Shown here: piece after piece, positions 8,395 to 16,995 of the stretch
Layout: every line of letters begins with the position of its first letter
Numbering within the stretch: position 1 is the first letter of the stretch
Notes under the pieces: generated by a model
What the model saw: only the letters and a program-made list of their open reading frames with translations
The model's database searches: none
What the model was told of the DNA's origin: nothing
Made by a program: the position numbers and the translations under genes
Source of the DNA: Nonomuraea turcica
GTDB lineage: Bacteria; Actinomycetota; Actinomycetes; Streptosporangiales; Streptosporangiaceae
DNA length: 64,000 nt
Direction: 5' to 3'
Assembly (NCBI RefSeq): GCF_030718205.1
Contig: NZ_JAUZQF010000001.1
Coordinates: 248,001-312,000, forward strand

Positions 8395-9396
8395 ATGACT
8401 GTTTCCGAGCAGGCGGCGGAACGCCGTCAGGACTACGACGGCGCATCGCCGTTCCCCGAGGCAGCAGGACACGCGCCGGCCGGTGGCGCTCAGGTGGGGC
8501 TGACGGCGGCGATCGTCGTGGCGCCGTTCATTGCGCTCGGTGTCGCGATCTTCCTGGCATGGGGGCAGGGAGTGGCGTTCACCGATCTGCTGCTGGCCGC
8601 GGGCTTGTATGTGGTGACCGGGCTGGGCGTGACGGTCGGGTTCCACCGGCTGCTGACTCATGGTTCTTTCACTGCGCGGCCATGGCTGCGCGTGGCGTTG
8701 GCGGTCGCTGGTTCGATGGGCTTCCAGGGCAACGTGATCGACTGGGTGGCGGTGCATCGCCGCCATCACGCGTTTACTGACCGGCCGGGCGATCCGCACT
8801 CTCCCTACCGATACGGAACCGGTCTTCGCGGGCAGCTTCGGGGGCTTGCCCACGCTCACCTTGGCTGGATGTTCACCGACGACCAGACGCCGGCCGAGCG
8901 CTATGCCCCGGACCTGCTGGCCGATCCGGCCATGGTCCGGGTGACACGCGCTTTTCCCGCGTTGTGTGCGCTGTCGCTCGCGCTGCCGTTCCTGGCCGGC
9001 TGGGCGATCACCGGCACCCTGTACGGTGGCCTGACCGCTTTCCTGTGGGCCGGGTTGATCCGCATCGCGCTGCTGCAGCACGTCACCTGGAGCGTCAACT
9101 CCCTGTGCCACGTCGTCGGCAGCAGGCCTTTCAAAACCCGCCGCCACGACCGCTCCACCAACCTGTGGCCGCTGGCCCTGCTGTCCTTCGGCGAGAGCTG
9201 GCACAACGGCCATCACAGCGAGCCCAGCTGCGCCCGTCACGGTCTCGAGCGGGGCCAAATCGACCCGGCGGGCGGGGTGATCCGCCTGCTAGAGCGGCTG
9301 GGTTGGGCCAGCGACGTGCACTGGCCCGATGCCGACCGCGTCCAACACCGCCGCGCCGCGCCGCGATCACAAGCCCGCGCCCCGGCCGGAGACTGA
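8395..9396 (+). CDS. Acyl-CoA/fatty acid delta-9-type desaturase
   Basis: A 333-residue integral membrane di-iron desaturase. The three histidine boxes are present: HRLLTH, HRRHH and HNGHH. Four hydrophobic segments surround them (two before the first box, two between about residues 190 and 240). It inserts a double bond into fatty acyl chains at the membrane. I start at ATG 8395 behind GAGGGAGA, not at the in-frame 8257 that would overlap the zinc-finger gene. Membrane-fluidity adjustment is the usual role. Confidence 0.92.
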   Translation: MTVSEQAAERRQDYDGASPFPEAAGHAPAGGAQVGLTAAIVVAPFIALGVAIFLAWGQGVAFTDLLLAAGLYVVTGLGVTVGFHRLLTHGSFTARPWLRVALAVAGSMGFQGNVIDWVAVHRRHHAFTDRPGDPHSPYRYGTGLRGQLRGLAHAHLGWMFTDDQTPAERYAPDLLADPAMVRVTRAFPALCALSLALPFLAGWAITGTLYGGLTAFLWAGLIRIALLQHVTWSVNSLCHVVGSRPFKTRRHDRSTNLWPLALLSFGESWHNGHHSEPSCARHGLERGQIDPAGGVIRLLERLGWASDVHWPDADRVQHRRAAPRSQARAPAGD

Positions 9397-9539
9397 GCGA
9401 TGCCGCTTGCGATGTCGCTGCCGGCACCTCCACCCGGCCGGGCACCTCGTGCGGCCGCGGCCACGATCGCGTCCTTCTCCGCGTCGGTGAGGACCTTGGT
9501 TCGGACCAGCTCGCCGGAGCCGGCCCCGCCCACGATCAC

Positions 9540-9665
9540 CTACCTGCGCAGGTCCGAGCCTGGGCAGGCGTCGCGCTCGGGCGTGTATCGGAGCAGGTGT
9601 GAGCCGTACTGCTCGTCCTGGGGCCTGAGCACCGGCCCCATCACATGCTCGGCCAGCCGACTCAC
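9540..9665 (-). pseudogene. N-terminal stub of an FAD-linked oxidase
   Basis: GTG at 9665 overlaps the stop of the esterase gene (GTGA). The frame reads VSRLAEHVMGPVLRPQDEQY and stops after 41 residues. The GPVLRPxDxxY pattern is the usual opening of berberine-bridge/PCMH-type FAD oxidoreductases, which are normally over 400 residues. Beyond the stop another open stretch (9400-9539) reads VLTDAEKDAIVAAAAR and may be further debris. I infer a decayed second gene of the esterase operon. Confidence 0.5.
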
Positions 9666-10507
9666 GATTCTTCCTTCCTGCCGCGAAGCCTGGAGGCCAG
9701 GAACCGGCCGGCTCGCTCCAGCGCCGCTGCCGCCTCGGCCGATTCGTTGTGCTGGAACACGTGCGGTTGGCGCGGAGCGACCTCCAACGTCACCGCGACC
9801 TCGTCGGCCCCGGCGCGCCCGGCCAGCCGTACGGCGTCGTCCAGCAGGAGCTCGCTCGATCCGACCTGGATCAGCAGGGGCGGCAGCCCGGTGAGGTCGG
9901 CGAAGACCGGGCTCACCTCGGGCGCCGACCTGTCACCGCCGGCGACGTACTGATCGAAGTACCACTCGAGATCGGCCGGGGTGAAGATGGGGTCGACCCC
10001 GTCCTTGGACCGCATGCTCCCGCCGCTGAGGGTGAGATCGACCGCCGGAGAGAACAGGACCGCCGCCGCCGGCATCGGCAGGCCCGCGTCCCGGGCGCGC
10101 AGCATGGTGACCACGGCCAGCCCGGCTCCGGCCGAGTCGCCCGCGATCACCAGCCGCTGGGGGTCGGTGCCGGAGTCCAGCAGTTCGCGGTAGGCCGCCA
10201 GGCAGTCATCGGACGCGGCCGGGAACGAATGCTCCGGCGCCAGCCGGTAGTCGAGCGAGATCGCCCGGCCGTCGAGGTGCTGCAGCAGCGCGACGGTGAG
10301 GTGGGCGGTGACACGCGCCGACCCGACCACGAAGGCGCCGCCGTGGAGATACAGCAGCACGTCCTCGCCTGCCGCACCGGGCGCTCCGATCCGCAGCTCC
10401 AGTGCCGGCCGTCCGCCGAGTGTGGTCGCCGATGAAGCGACATTCGCGGGTAAGGGCCTGGTGAGCATGGCCGCGAACTGCTCGCGCTGTTCGGCAAGGT
10501 TTCGCAT
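9662..10507 (-). CDS. HSL-family (GDXG) alpha/beta esterase
   Basis: A 281-residue esterase of the hormone-sensitive-lipase type. YLHGGAFVVGSA is the HGG oxyanion motif; AGDSAGAGLAVV is the GDSAG nucleophile elbow; the acid and His lie in the C-terminal third (PRQPHVFQHNES). ATG 10507 is chosen because GGAGG lies six bases upstream; an in-frame TTG at 10531 lies inside the operator. It is divergent from a MarR gene and its promoter overlaps the repeated sites at 10527-10588, so MarR control is likely. Confidence 0.88.
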   Translation of the reverse strand: MRNLAEQREQFAAMLTRPLPANVASSATTLGGRPALELRIGAPGAAGEDVLLYLHGGAFVVGSARVTAHLTVALLQHLDGRAISLDYRLAPEHSFPAASDDCLAAYRELLDSGTDPQRLVIAGDSAGAGLAVVTMLRARDAGLPMPAAAVLFSPAVDLTLSGGSMRSKDGVDPIFTPADLEWYFDQYVAGGDRSAPEVSPVFADLTGLPPLLIQVGSSELLLDDAVRLAGRAGADEVAVTLEVAPRQPHVFQHNESAEAAAALERAGRFLASRLRGRKEES

Positions 10508-10526
10508 CTGGTCCTCCAGCAAATTA

Positions 10527-10588
10527 GTCAAGCGACCTGACAGTCAGGTGACTTTACCACGCCTGCTGATATCGTCAAGCTGCCTGAC
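10527..10588. promoter_or_regulatory. MarR operator pair between esterase and marR
   Basis: A direct repeat GTCAAGC-NN-CCTGAC occurs at 10527-10541 and 10574-10588. The first copy is extended into a perfect palindrome, ACCTGAC-A-GTCAGGT, at 10535-10549. Paired sites in a divergent promoter are the normal arrangement for MarR autoregulation plus control of the neighbour. The repeats are seen directly; the binding protein is inferred. Confidence 0.65.
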
Positions 10589-10618
10589 GAAATCGCATGG
10601 AAGGGAGGCCGCACGGCG

Positions 10619-11080
10619 ATGACGAGGCGATCCCCAACGTGGGAGCAGCAAGACCAGTCCAACGTGCCCCTTCCCACCCTGCTCACGCAGGCCAAGGACA
10701 TCGCGCTCGGGCGACTTCACCAGCGGCTGGCCGACGAAGGGTTCGAGGGGATCCGGTACGTGCACGGCTCCGTCTTCCGGTTCATCGACGCCGAAGGCTC
10801 GCGGCTGACCACGCTCGCCGAACGCTCCGGGCTCACCAAGCAGGCGATCAGCGAGCTGGTCGGCGAACTTGAGGATCAGGGTTACGTCGAGCGCGTGCCC
10901 GACGCGGTCGACCGCCGCGCCAAGATCATCCGCCTCACCGACCAGGGCACGATGGCCCAGGTCGCAGCGGCCCGGATCCTCGCCGACATCGAGCAGCGGT
11001 GGTCGCGGCATCTCGGCGCGGACCAGGTCGCCGTGCTGCGGCGCGCCTTGGAAGAGGTCATCGCCCTCGAACGCGGTTAG
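10619..11080 (+). CDS. MarR-family transcriptional regulator
   Basis: A 153-residue winged-HTH protein: RLTTLAERSGLTKQAISELV is the recognition helix region and DAVDRRAKIIRLTDQG the wing with the DxR signature. ATG 10619 follows AAGGGAGG. It is divergent from the esterase at 9662-10507, with shared operator repeats between them. Its 3' end overlaps the convergent EamA gene by 23 bp. Confidence 0.9.
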   Translation: MTRRSPTWEQQDQSNVPLPTLLTQAKDIALGRLHQRLADEGFEGIRYVHGSVFRFIDAEGSRLTTLAERSGLTKQAISELVGELEDQGYVERVPDAVDRRAKIIRLTDQGTMAQVAAARILADIEQRWSRHLGADQVAVLRRALEEVIALERG

Positions 11081-12011
11081 CACTCCGACCGTTCACCCGG
11101 AGCGCGACCGCGCGAGACTCGTCAGATGCAGGATCGAGCGGTGCCTGACTGCCGCCACGTCGGCCCGCGGGCGCAGGTCGGCCGAGGACTACTCCGACCA
11201 GGACCAGCACCAGCCCGCACAGTTGCTGGACCGTCAGCACCTCTCCGGCGACCGCGGTGCCGAGCAGCACGCCCGTAACGGGGTTGAGCAGTCCGATCAG
11301 ACCCACTGTCCCCGCAGGCAAGCGCCGGAGCCCGGCGAACCAGGCGGCGAAGGCCAGCGCGGTGGCGACCAGGGAGACGTAGCCGAATGCGAGGAGCGCC
11401 GGTGTGGAGAGCGCGGGCGGAGGGCCCTCCACAACTGCGGCGACCGGGAGCAGGAACAGACCTCCGGCGGTGAGTTGCCAGGCGGTCGAGGCGAGGACAT
11501 CGGCACCGGCGCTCCATCGCTTGGCCAGGATGTGGCCGAAGGACGAAACCAGCACGGCGGCGACCGAGGCGAGGATTCCTGGCACGCTCACGCCTCCCAC
11601 TCCCGTGAGCAGCATGAGACATACCCCGGCGAGCCCGATCACGGCGCCGGCGAGGTGCGCGATGCTGGGCCGCTCGGACACCAGGGACCAGGCAATGAGC
11701 ATCATCGTCAGCGGCGACACCGCCATGACGGTCGAGGCGACGCTCGTCGGAAGCAACTGAGAGGCGGCGTAGACGAGGACGAAGAACACGCTCACGTTGA
11801 GCAGCCCGAGCACGGCGGATCGCCACCACCATGCGCCGCGTGGCCGCTGCCTGCACAAGGCCAGCAGAACGAGGCCGGCGGGCAGCGCCCGCAGAGCTGC
11901 TCCCTGCAGCGGGCGGTCTGCGGGGAGGAACTCGTGGGTGACGAAGTAGTTGGCCCCCCAGGCCACCGGCGCGACCGCGGTCAGTGCGACCCAGCGCACA
12001 TTAGCTTCCAT
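11058..12011 (-). CDS. EamA/DMT-superfamily drug/metabolite transporter
   Basis: A 317-residue integral membrane protein with about ten hydrophobic helices in two repeats (EamA domains about 8-135 and 145-280). The opening VALTAVAPVAWGANYFVTHE is the usual DMT start, and the second repeat begins SFGHILAKRW. Likely exports a small metabolite or drug. Start ATG 12011 lies inside the first MarR-type operator (12005-12016), so repressor bound there should block it. Its end overlaps the convergent marR by 23 bp. Confidence 0.88.
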   Translation of the reverse strand: MEANVRWVALTAVAPVAWGANYFVTHEFLPADRPLQGAALRALPAGLVLLALCRQRPRGAWWWRSAVLGLLNVSVFFVLVYAASQLLPTSVASTVMAVSPLTMMLIAWSLVSERPSIAHLAGAVIGLAGVCLMLLTGVGGVSVPGILASVAAVLVSSFGHILAKRWSAGADVLASTAWQLTAGGLFLLPVAAVVEGPPPALSTPALLAFGYVSLVATALAFAAWFAGLRRLPAGTVGLIGLLNPVTGVLLGTAVAGEVLTVQQLCGLVLVLVGVVLGRPAPAGRRGGSQAPLDPASDESRAVALRVNGRSANRVRGR

Positions 12012-12058
12012 GGAAGACAATATAACTTCCCGGGAAGCTATATTGGTGTCCATGGAAC
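12005..12058. promoter_or_regulatory. Three phased operator sites, EamA/MarR promoter
   Basis: CTTCCATGGAAG (12005-12016), CTTCCCGGGAAG (12026-12037, inside a 24-bp near-perfect palindrome 12020-12043) and a degenerate TGTCCATGGAAC (12047-12058) have centres exactly 21 bp apart, two helical turns. Sites 1 and 3 cover the start codons of the EamA and marR genes. This looks like a cooperative autorepression array. Spacing and symmetry are seen; binding is inferred. Confidence 0.75.
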
Positions 12059-12576
12059 ATCGGCAACCGCTGGACCGCGTGGCCCGCATCCAAGCCGACT
12101 GGCGCCGCGAACGTCCCGACGTCGACGTCTCCCCACAGGGAGTGATCGGCCGGCTCCACCGCCTGGCCGACCAGCTCACCGAGAGACTCTGCCTCGTCTA
12201 CGGCCGCTACGGTCTCAGCGAGGGAGAATTCGACGTCCTGTGTGCCCTGCGCCGCGCCGGTGAGCCCTACGAACGGGCCCCCGGCGAGCTCGCCGCGCAC
12301 ACCATGGTCACCACCGGCGCGATGACGAAGAGGATCGACCGCCTGGAGCGAGCCGGACTCGTCACCCGCCGCCGTTCCAAGGGCGACCAGCGTGGCCGGA
12401 TCGTCGCCCTCACCAGACCGGGGCGCGAACTGATCGACCGAGCTTTCACCGAGCACATGCGCAACGAACGCGACCTGCTTGATCTGCTGACGCCCACAGA
12501 GGCCGAGACGCTCGAAACACTGCTCACGACCTGGCTCTCCCGCATGGAGCATCAGCACCCTCCCAGCAGCGGGTGA
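12052..12576 (+). CDS. MarR-family transcriptional regulator
   Basis: A 174-residue MarR protein. The HTH lies at GELAAHTMVTTGAMTKRIDR and the wing at RRSKGDQRGRIVALTRPG. ATG 12052 sits within the third operator site; there is no clear ribosome-binding site, so a leaderless transcript is possible. It is divergent from the EamA transporter, the probable regulated target. Confidence 0.9.
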   Translation: MEHRQPLDRVARIQADWRRERPDVDVSPQGVIGRLHRLADQLTERLCLVYGRYGLSEGEFDVLCALRRAGEPYERAPGELAAHTMVTTGAMTKRIDRLERAGLVTRRRSKGDQRGRIVALTRPGRELIDRAFTEHMRNERDLLDLLTPTEAETLETLLTTWLSRMEHQHPPSSG

Positions 12577-12759
12577 TCCGTTGTCAGGCGCCAGGTATGC
12601 GTAGCGCTGGGCCACCTGGTGCCCGACCCGGCTTGCCGCACAGCCGTACACCCGTGTTTGGTAGGTGGTGCAGAGCGCGGGGAAGCGCTTGCGGATGCTC
12701 GGGCTCACCGGAGAAGCACCGTACGATGACACATCATGCCGTCAAGAGGGTAGGGGTCC

Positions 12760-13731
12760 GTGTCCGATGACCGCGCATGGCACCGGGATCCCCGCGGAGG
12801 TGCGCACCACCGGCGGGCGCCAGGTGCGAGCGGTTCGCCCCACGCTGCCAGGGCGGTGTCCCGCCGTGATCGGACGGGCTGGTGGGTGGCCGGGGCGTTG
12901 GTCCTCACGTTCACGGTCGCGGTCGCGGCCACGCTCTACGTGGTGACCGGGCGTGAGAGCGCGCCGACGTCGGCGAAGGCTCCGTCGGAGGCGCCGGCGG
13001 GGTGGCGGCTGGTCTGGGCGGACGAGTTCGACGGTCCCGCCGGGCCGCCGGATCCGGCGAAGTGGAATCTGGTCGACGACCATCTCGGCTACAACAACGA
13101 GCTGGAGTACTACACGCCGCGCAACGCGGTCGTGGACGGCCAGGGCCGGCTGGTCATCACCGCCCGGTCCGACGACGCGGGCGCCCACGACTGCAGCCCC
13201 CGCGTGTGCGCGGCCACCTCCGCCCGGTTGTTCACGGCGGGGAAGTTCGTCCAGCGCTACGGGCGGATCGAGGCCCGCATCAAGTTGCCCACAGGTCAGG
13301 GCATGTGGCCGGCCTTCTGGGCGCGGCGCTCTCCCCAGGGCAGCGGGCGCGGGGAGATCGACATCATGGAGCACCTCGGGCGCGAGCCGGACACGGTCCA
13401 CGGCAACCTGCACGGGGAAAAGGGCTACGACGCGCTCAACTCCTACCGGCTGCCCGACGGGGGCAGGTTCGCCGACGACTTCCACGTCTTCGCCGCCGAC
13501 TGGTACCCCGACCGCATCTCCTTCCTGGTCGACGGCCAGGTCTACGCCACCGAGCACAAGGCCGACGCCCCGCCCGGCGGCTGGGACTTCGACGTGCCCT
13601 ACTACCTCCTGCTCAACCTGGCCGTCGGCGGTGACTGGCCCGGCCCGCCCGACTCGACGACCCGCTTCCCGCAGCAGCTGATCGTGGACCACGTCCGCGT
13701 GTACGCCGCCGCTACCGATCCGCCGCGCTGA
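12760..13731 (+). CDS. GH16 family endo-beta-glucanase, membrane-anchored
   Basis: A 323-residue protein with a basic N-terminus, one membrane segment at about residues 43-62 and a GH16 domain from about 80. The catalytic motif GEIDIMEHLG (E-x-D-x-x-E) is intact, with LVWADEFDG and GMWPAFW as further marks. Family members cut beta-1,3 or beta-1,3/1,4 glucans and related polysaccharides. It is convergent with and overlaps by 20 bp the last gene of the exopolysaccharide cluster. With the second GH16 at 23256-24155 it brackets that cluster, suggesting polymer trimming or release. Start GTG 12760. Confidence 0.9.
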   Translation: MSDDRAWHRDPRGGAHHRRAPGASGSPHAARAVSRRDRTGWWVAGALVLTFTVAVAATLYVVTGRESAPTSAKAPSEAPAGWRLVWADEFDGPAGPPDPAKWNLVDDHLGYNNELEYYTPRNAVVDGQGRLVITARSDDAGAHDCSPRVCAATSARLFTAGKFVQRYGRIEARIKLPTGQGMWPAFWARRSPQGSGRGEIDIMEHLGREPDTVHGNLHGEKGYDALNSYRLPDGGRFADDFHVFAADWYPDRISFLVDGQVYATEHKADAPPGGWDFDVPYYLLLNLAVGGDWPGPPDSTTRFPQQLIVDHVRVYAAATDPPR

Positions 13732-16105
13732 CCTCGGCACGCCGCCCGGGGGCGAAGGCAGCGATCAGCACGCCCACTCCCAGCAGCAGGGACAGGCCCT
13801 GCGCGAGCGTCCAGCCGAGGGCCGCGGCGGTCAGCCCGTACGGGAGCAGCGCCGCCACCAGCCCCAGGACCAGGACCGCGTTGGCGCCGTTCATGAAGAC
13901 GTACGCACCGGTGCGGTCCCTGCTGATCAGGATCGTGTCCACCAGATAGTTCCCCGCGCCGACCAGCGCCGCCAGGGCCAGGACCCGCAGCGTCTCCGCC
14001 GCCTGCGCCGAGTAGGCGTCCCCGAACACCCGAAGGATGTACGGCGCGCCGACCACGATCACCGCGACGGCGGGGACGAGCAGGCCGTAGATCCCCACCA
14101 CGGCCTTGCGCAGGTACCGGCGCAGCGAGATCCGCTGCGCCTCGGCGAACAGCACCTGCGCGCTCGTCGAAGGGATGAAGTTGAGGAACGCCGCCACCTG
14201 GAAGGCGATCGCGAAGTACGCCGCCGCTTGTGGCCCCTGGACGGCCAGCACCTCCAGCGGCACGACGGTGCTCGGTAGCATGCCGAGCGCGGTCGCCAGG
14301 TAACCGGCGGTGGAGAACGGCAGGTACCGCCGCAGCAGCTCCATCGGCCGTGCGCGGTCTGCGGCGCGGCGCAGCCGCGGCCACAGGGCCGCCCCGCCGA
14401 GCAGGCACGCGAGCAGTGCGCCGCCGCCGTAGGCGAGGACCAGGCCGGTGAATCCGAGCGGGACCAACGGCAGCAGCGCGCCGACCTTCAGCACGGTGCC
14501 CGCCAGGTTCTTGGCCAGCAGCGCCGCGGTGCCCCGGACCGCCACCAGCCCCGCGTCCAGCGTCCCGCCCACCGCGGTGACCATCACCAGGACGGTGACC
14601 AGCGTGATTGTCCCCGGCTGCCGGATCAGCTCCGGACCGCCGGGCAGCAGCGGCGCCAGGATCAGCAGCGACAGCAGGGCGAGCACGCCGCCGATCGCGC
14701 CGACGGCGGTCACAGCGATCGCCGCCAGCCGGCGCGGGTCGTCGGCTTTGACGAGATGGCGCAGCAGCGTGGTGGGCAGGCCGAGGGCGGCGACGGTGGA
14801 CAGCAGGTTGACACTCGCGGTCACGGCGGTCAGCCAGCCGACGGCCTCGACCGGGTAGTTGCGCGCCGCCAGCGTGAAGAACGCGAAGCCGCCGGCCGCG
14901 AGCAGCACCGTGTTCGCCAGCAGCAGGAAGGTCCCGCGGACCAGGACGTTGCGGAACAGCGAGCGGACACGCTCCCGCATCCGCCCACCCGCGGCGTCGA
15001 GGCCCATGCGCTCCCCCATCCGATCGAGGCGCACGCGTTCCCCCGTCTGCCCGCCCCGATCCCGCAGCACGGTGGCGTAGCCGTTCCGGGTCGCGCGGGC
15101 GATCTCGGTCCAGCCGAGGCCGTTCACGTGCTCCAGCGCCGCTGCCGACATCGCCGCCAGCGTCGCCGCGTCCCAGCCCGCCACCGCCCGCAGGGCCGCG
15201 GTGAGCCCGGTGACGCCGCCGCGGTAACCGGCCAGGGCTGCGGCCGGCAGCCCCGCCAGGGCGGGCAGCGCGGGGACGATCAGCGGCCTGCCGTGGGCGA
15301 GGGCGAGCAGCGCGCTGCCGCTGGTGGTGATCTCGCGGAACGGCAGCACGACGATGTCGGCCGCCGCGAACAGCCCGGCGACGTCCTCGTCGCGCACCCG
15401 CCCGAGCCGCAGCTCGACGCCGTCGTCGGCGGCGGCCGACGCCTTCAGCCGGGCCGCGAGCGCCGCGTCCGGGCATGATCCGGCGATCACAAGGCGCACG
15501 TCCAGCCCGCCGGGCAGCGCAGTGAAGGCCGCAAGCAGGTCCTCGACCCCCTTGTACGGCTCGATCCGCCCGAAGAACAGGAACGTGCGGGGCCCGACCG
15601 ACCGGCCCGGCGGCGGCAGCGGTGGCGCGGGGAAGGGGCCGTGCGGGATCACGGCGGCCCTGGACGGCACCGCCCCCAGGGCCGCCAGCCGGTGCAGCGC
15701 CGTCGAGTGGTGGGCGATCACGAGGTCGCAGTGCCGTACCAGGGTGCGCCGGGCGGCGGCGTCGTCGGCGAAGACCGGCCGGTGCGGCAGCACGTTGTGC
15801 GCGGTCCACACCAGCCGCAGGCCGAGCAGCCGCACGACGCCGAGGACGGCGGCGAACCACAGCTGCGCCGGCCGCCGCATCCAGGCCCCGCCCGGCAGCG
15901 CGAACTTCCACACCCAGTGCAGATGCACGATCCGGGCCCCGGCCAGCCGCCAGGCGGCCAGCTCGGCGGGGAGCAGCAGGAGGTTGAGCGTGTGGGAGAA
16001 GGTCAGCTCGCCCAGATAGTGGACGCGGACGCCGGTCCGGCGTAACTCGTCGTGCAGCAGGTCCTGGTACGGGTTGCTGTCGCGGGGGAAGACCAGCACC
16101 TTCAT
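13712..16105 (-). CDS. GT4 glycosyltransferase fused to Wzx-type flippase
   Basis: One 797-residue reading frame joins two functions. Residues 1 to about 375 are a GT4 transferase (HLHWVWKF, WTAHNVLPHRP, FLFFGRIEPYKGVEDLL, VVLPFREITTSGSALLALAHG). After a charged linker, residues about 395-797 form a polysaccharide/MATE-type transporter with about 12-14 hydrophobic helices (ending TLAQGLSLLLGVGVLIAAFA). No internal stop or start separates them. Its ATG overlaps the stop of the GT2 gene (ATGA). Last gene of the cluster; by inference it adds a sugar to the lipid-linked unit and flips it. Confidence 0.88.
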   Translation of the reverse strand: MKVLVFPRDSNPYQDLLHDELRRTGVRVHYLGELTFSHTLNLLLLPAELAAWRLAGARIVHLHWVWKFALPGGAWMRRPAQLWFAAVLGVVRLLGLRLVWTAHNVLPHRPVFADDAAARRTLVRHCDLVIAHHSTALHRLAALGAVPSRAAVIPHGPFPAPPLPPPGRSVGPRTFLFFGRIEPYKGVEDLLAAFTALPGGLDVRLVIAGSCPDAALAARLKASAAADDGVELRLGRVRDEDVAGLFAAADIVVLPFREITTSGSALLALAHGRPLIVPALPALAGLPAAALAGYRGGVTGLTAALRAVAGWDAATLAAMSAAALEHVNGLGWTEIARATRNGYATVLRDRGGQTGERVRLDRMGERMGLDAAGGRMRERVRSLFRNVLVRGTFLLLANTVLLAAGGFAFFTLAARNYPVEAVGWLTAVTASVNLLSTVAALGLPTTLLRHLVKADDPRRLAAIAVTAVGAIGGVLALLSLLILAPLLPGGPELIRQPGTITLVTVLVMVTAVGGTLDAGLVAVRGTAALLAKNLAGTVLKVGALLPLVPLGFTGLVLAYGGGALLACLLGGAALWPRLRRAADRARPMELLRRYLPFSTAGYLATALGMLPSTVVPLEVLAVQGPQAAAYFAIAFQVAAFLNFIPSTSAQVLFAEAQRISLRRYLRKAVVGIYGLLVPAVAVIVVGAPYILRVFGDAYSAQAAETLRVLALAALVGAGNYLVDTILISRDRTGAYVFMNGANAVLVLGLVAALLPYGLTAAALGWTLAQGLSLLLGVGVLIAAFAPGRRAEVSAADR

Positions 16106-16995
16106 CGGCCGGCGCGACCCCGGGGAGCGGCGAGTTCGGCGAGCACGCCCGCGCCGTACGCCAGGTGGTCGGCGAGGACCCGCACCGGACCGTTGTGCCG
16201 GTTGCGCCAGGCCGGCAGCAGCAGCAGCGCCGGGTAGAGCGGGAACCACAGGGTCAGCGGCAGGCCGAGCAGGAAGAGGGGATACGCCACGACCATCGGT
16301 TCCCGGCGCAGCAGGTGCGCCCGTCGGCCCCGGTGCTTGAGGTAGAGCCGGGCGCGGGCCTTGCCGTAGACGTACGAGCGGCGGAGCTGCCGCCGGCGGT
16401 CCCCCCACTCGTGGGTGACGACCGCGTCCCCAGCGCTGCGGATGCGGTGCCCGGTGTCCTGGACCCGCCAGCTGAAGTCGACGTCGGAGCCGTACCCGAA
16501 CGTCTCGTCGAAGCCGGCGACCTCGTCGAAGACCTCCCGGCGCACCGCGAGGTTGCCGGTGCCGCACTCCGGGAGGTAGCGGGCGGTGGCGCGGCGCCGG
16601 GCGTCGGCGTCGTAGAGGCTGTCGTGCCCCTCGGGGCCGGTGACCAGCCCCGACACGACGCTCTCGCCCTCGTCGAGGATCGGCGTGACGAGGCCGCGCA
16701 GCCAGTCGCCCTGAGGGAGGCAGCCCGCGTCGGTGAACACGACGATCTCGCCCTTGGCGGCGCGCACGCCGGCGTTGCGCTGGTGCGGAATGGTCACGCG
16801 CACGCCTGGCGGCGGGGTGAAGGCCGTCCACCGCACGTGCGGGTGGGCGGCGGCGACGGCGTCGAGCCGGCCGTCCGAGGCGTCCACGACGATGATCTCG
16901 TATGGCAGGCCGGCGGACTCGGCCGCGCCGGTGACGCCGTCGAGGGTGCCGTCCAGCGCGGGCTCGTCCTTGCTGATGATGACGATAGAGATCAT
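16102..16995 (-). CDS. GT2 family glycosyltransferase
   Basis: A 297-residue GT-A enzyme: ISIVIISKDEP opening, EIIVVDASDG, VVFTDAGCLP (DxG/D-type metal site), and FGYGSDVDFSWRVQ with the acceptor-side acid. Two C-terminal hydrophobic stretches (about 235-265) suggest membrane association. Its start and stop both overlap its neighbours by 4 bp. It likely transfers a sugar to a lipid-linked exopolysaccharide unit. Confidence 0.88.
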   Translation of the reverse strand: MISIVIISKDEPALDGTLDGVTGAAESAGLPYEIIVVDASDGRLDAVAAAHPHVRWTAFTPPPGVRVTIPHQRNAGVRAAKGEIVVFTDAGCLPQGDWLRGLVTPILDEGESVVSGLVTGPEGHDSLYDADARRRATARYLPECGTGNLAVRREVFDEVAGFDETFGYGSDVDFSWRVQDTGHRIRSAGDAVVTHEWGDRRRQLRRSYVYGKARARLYLKHRGRRAHLLRREPMVVAYPLFLLGLPLTLWFPLYPALLLLPAWRNRHNGPVRVLADHLAYGAGVLAELAAPRGRAGR

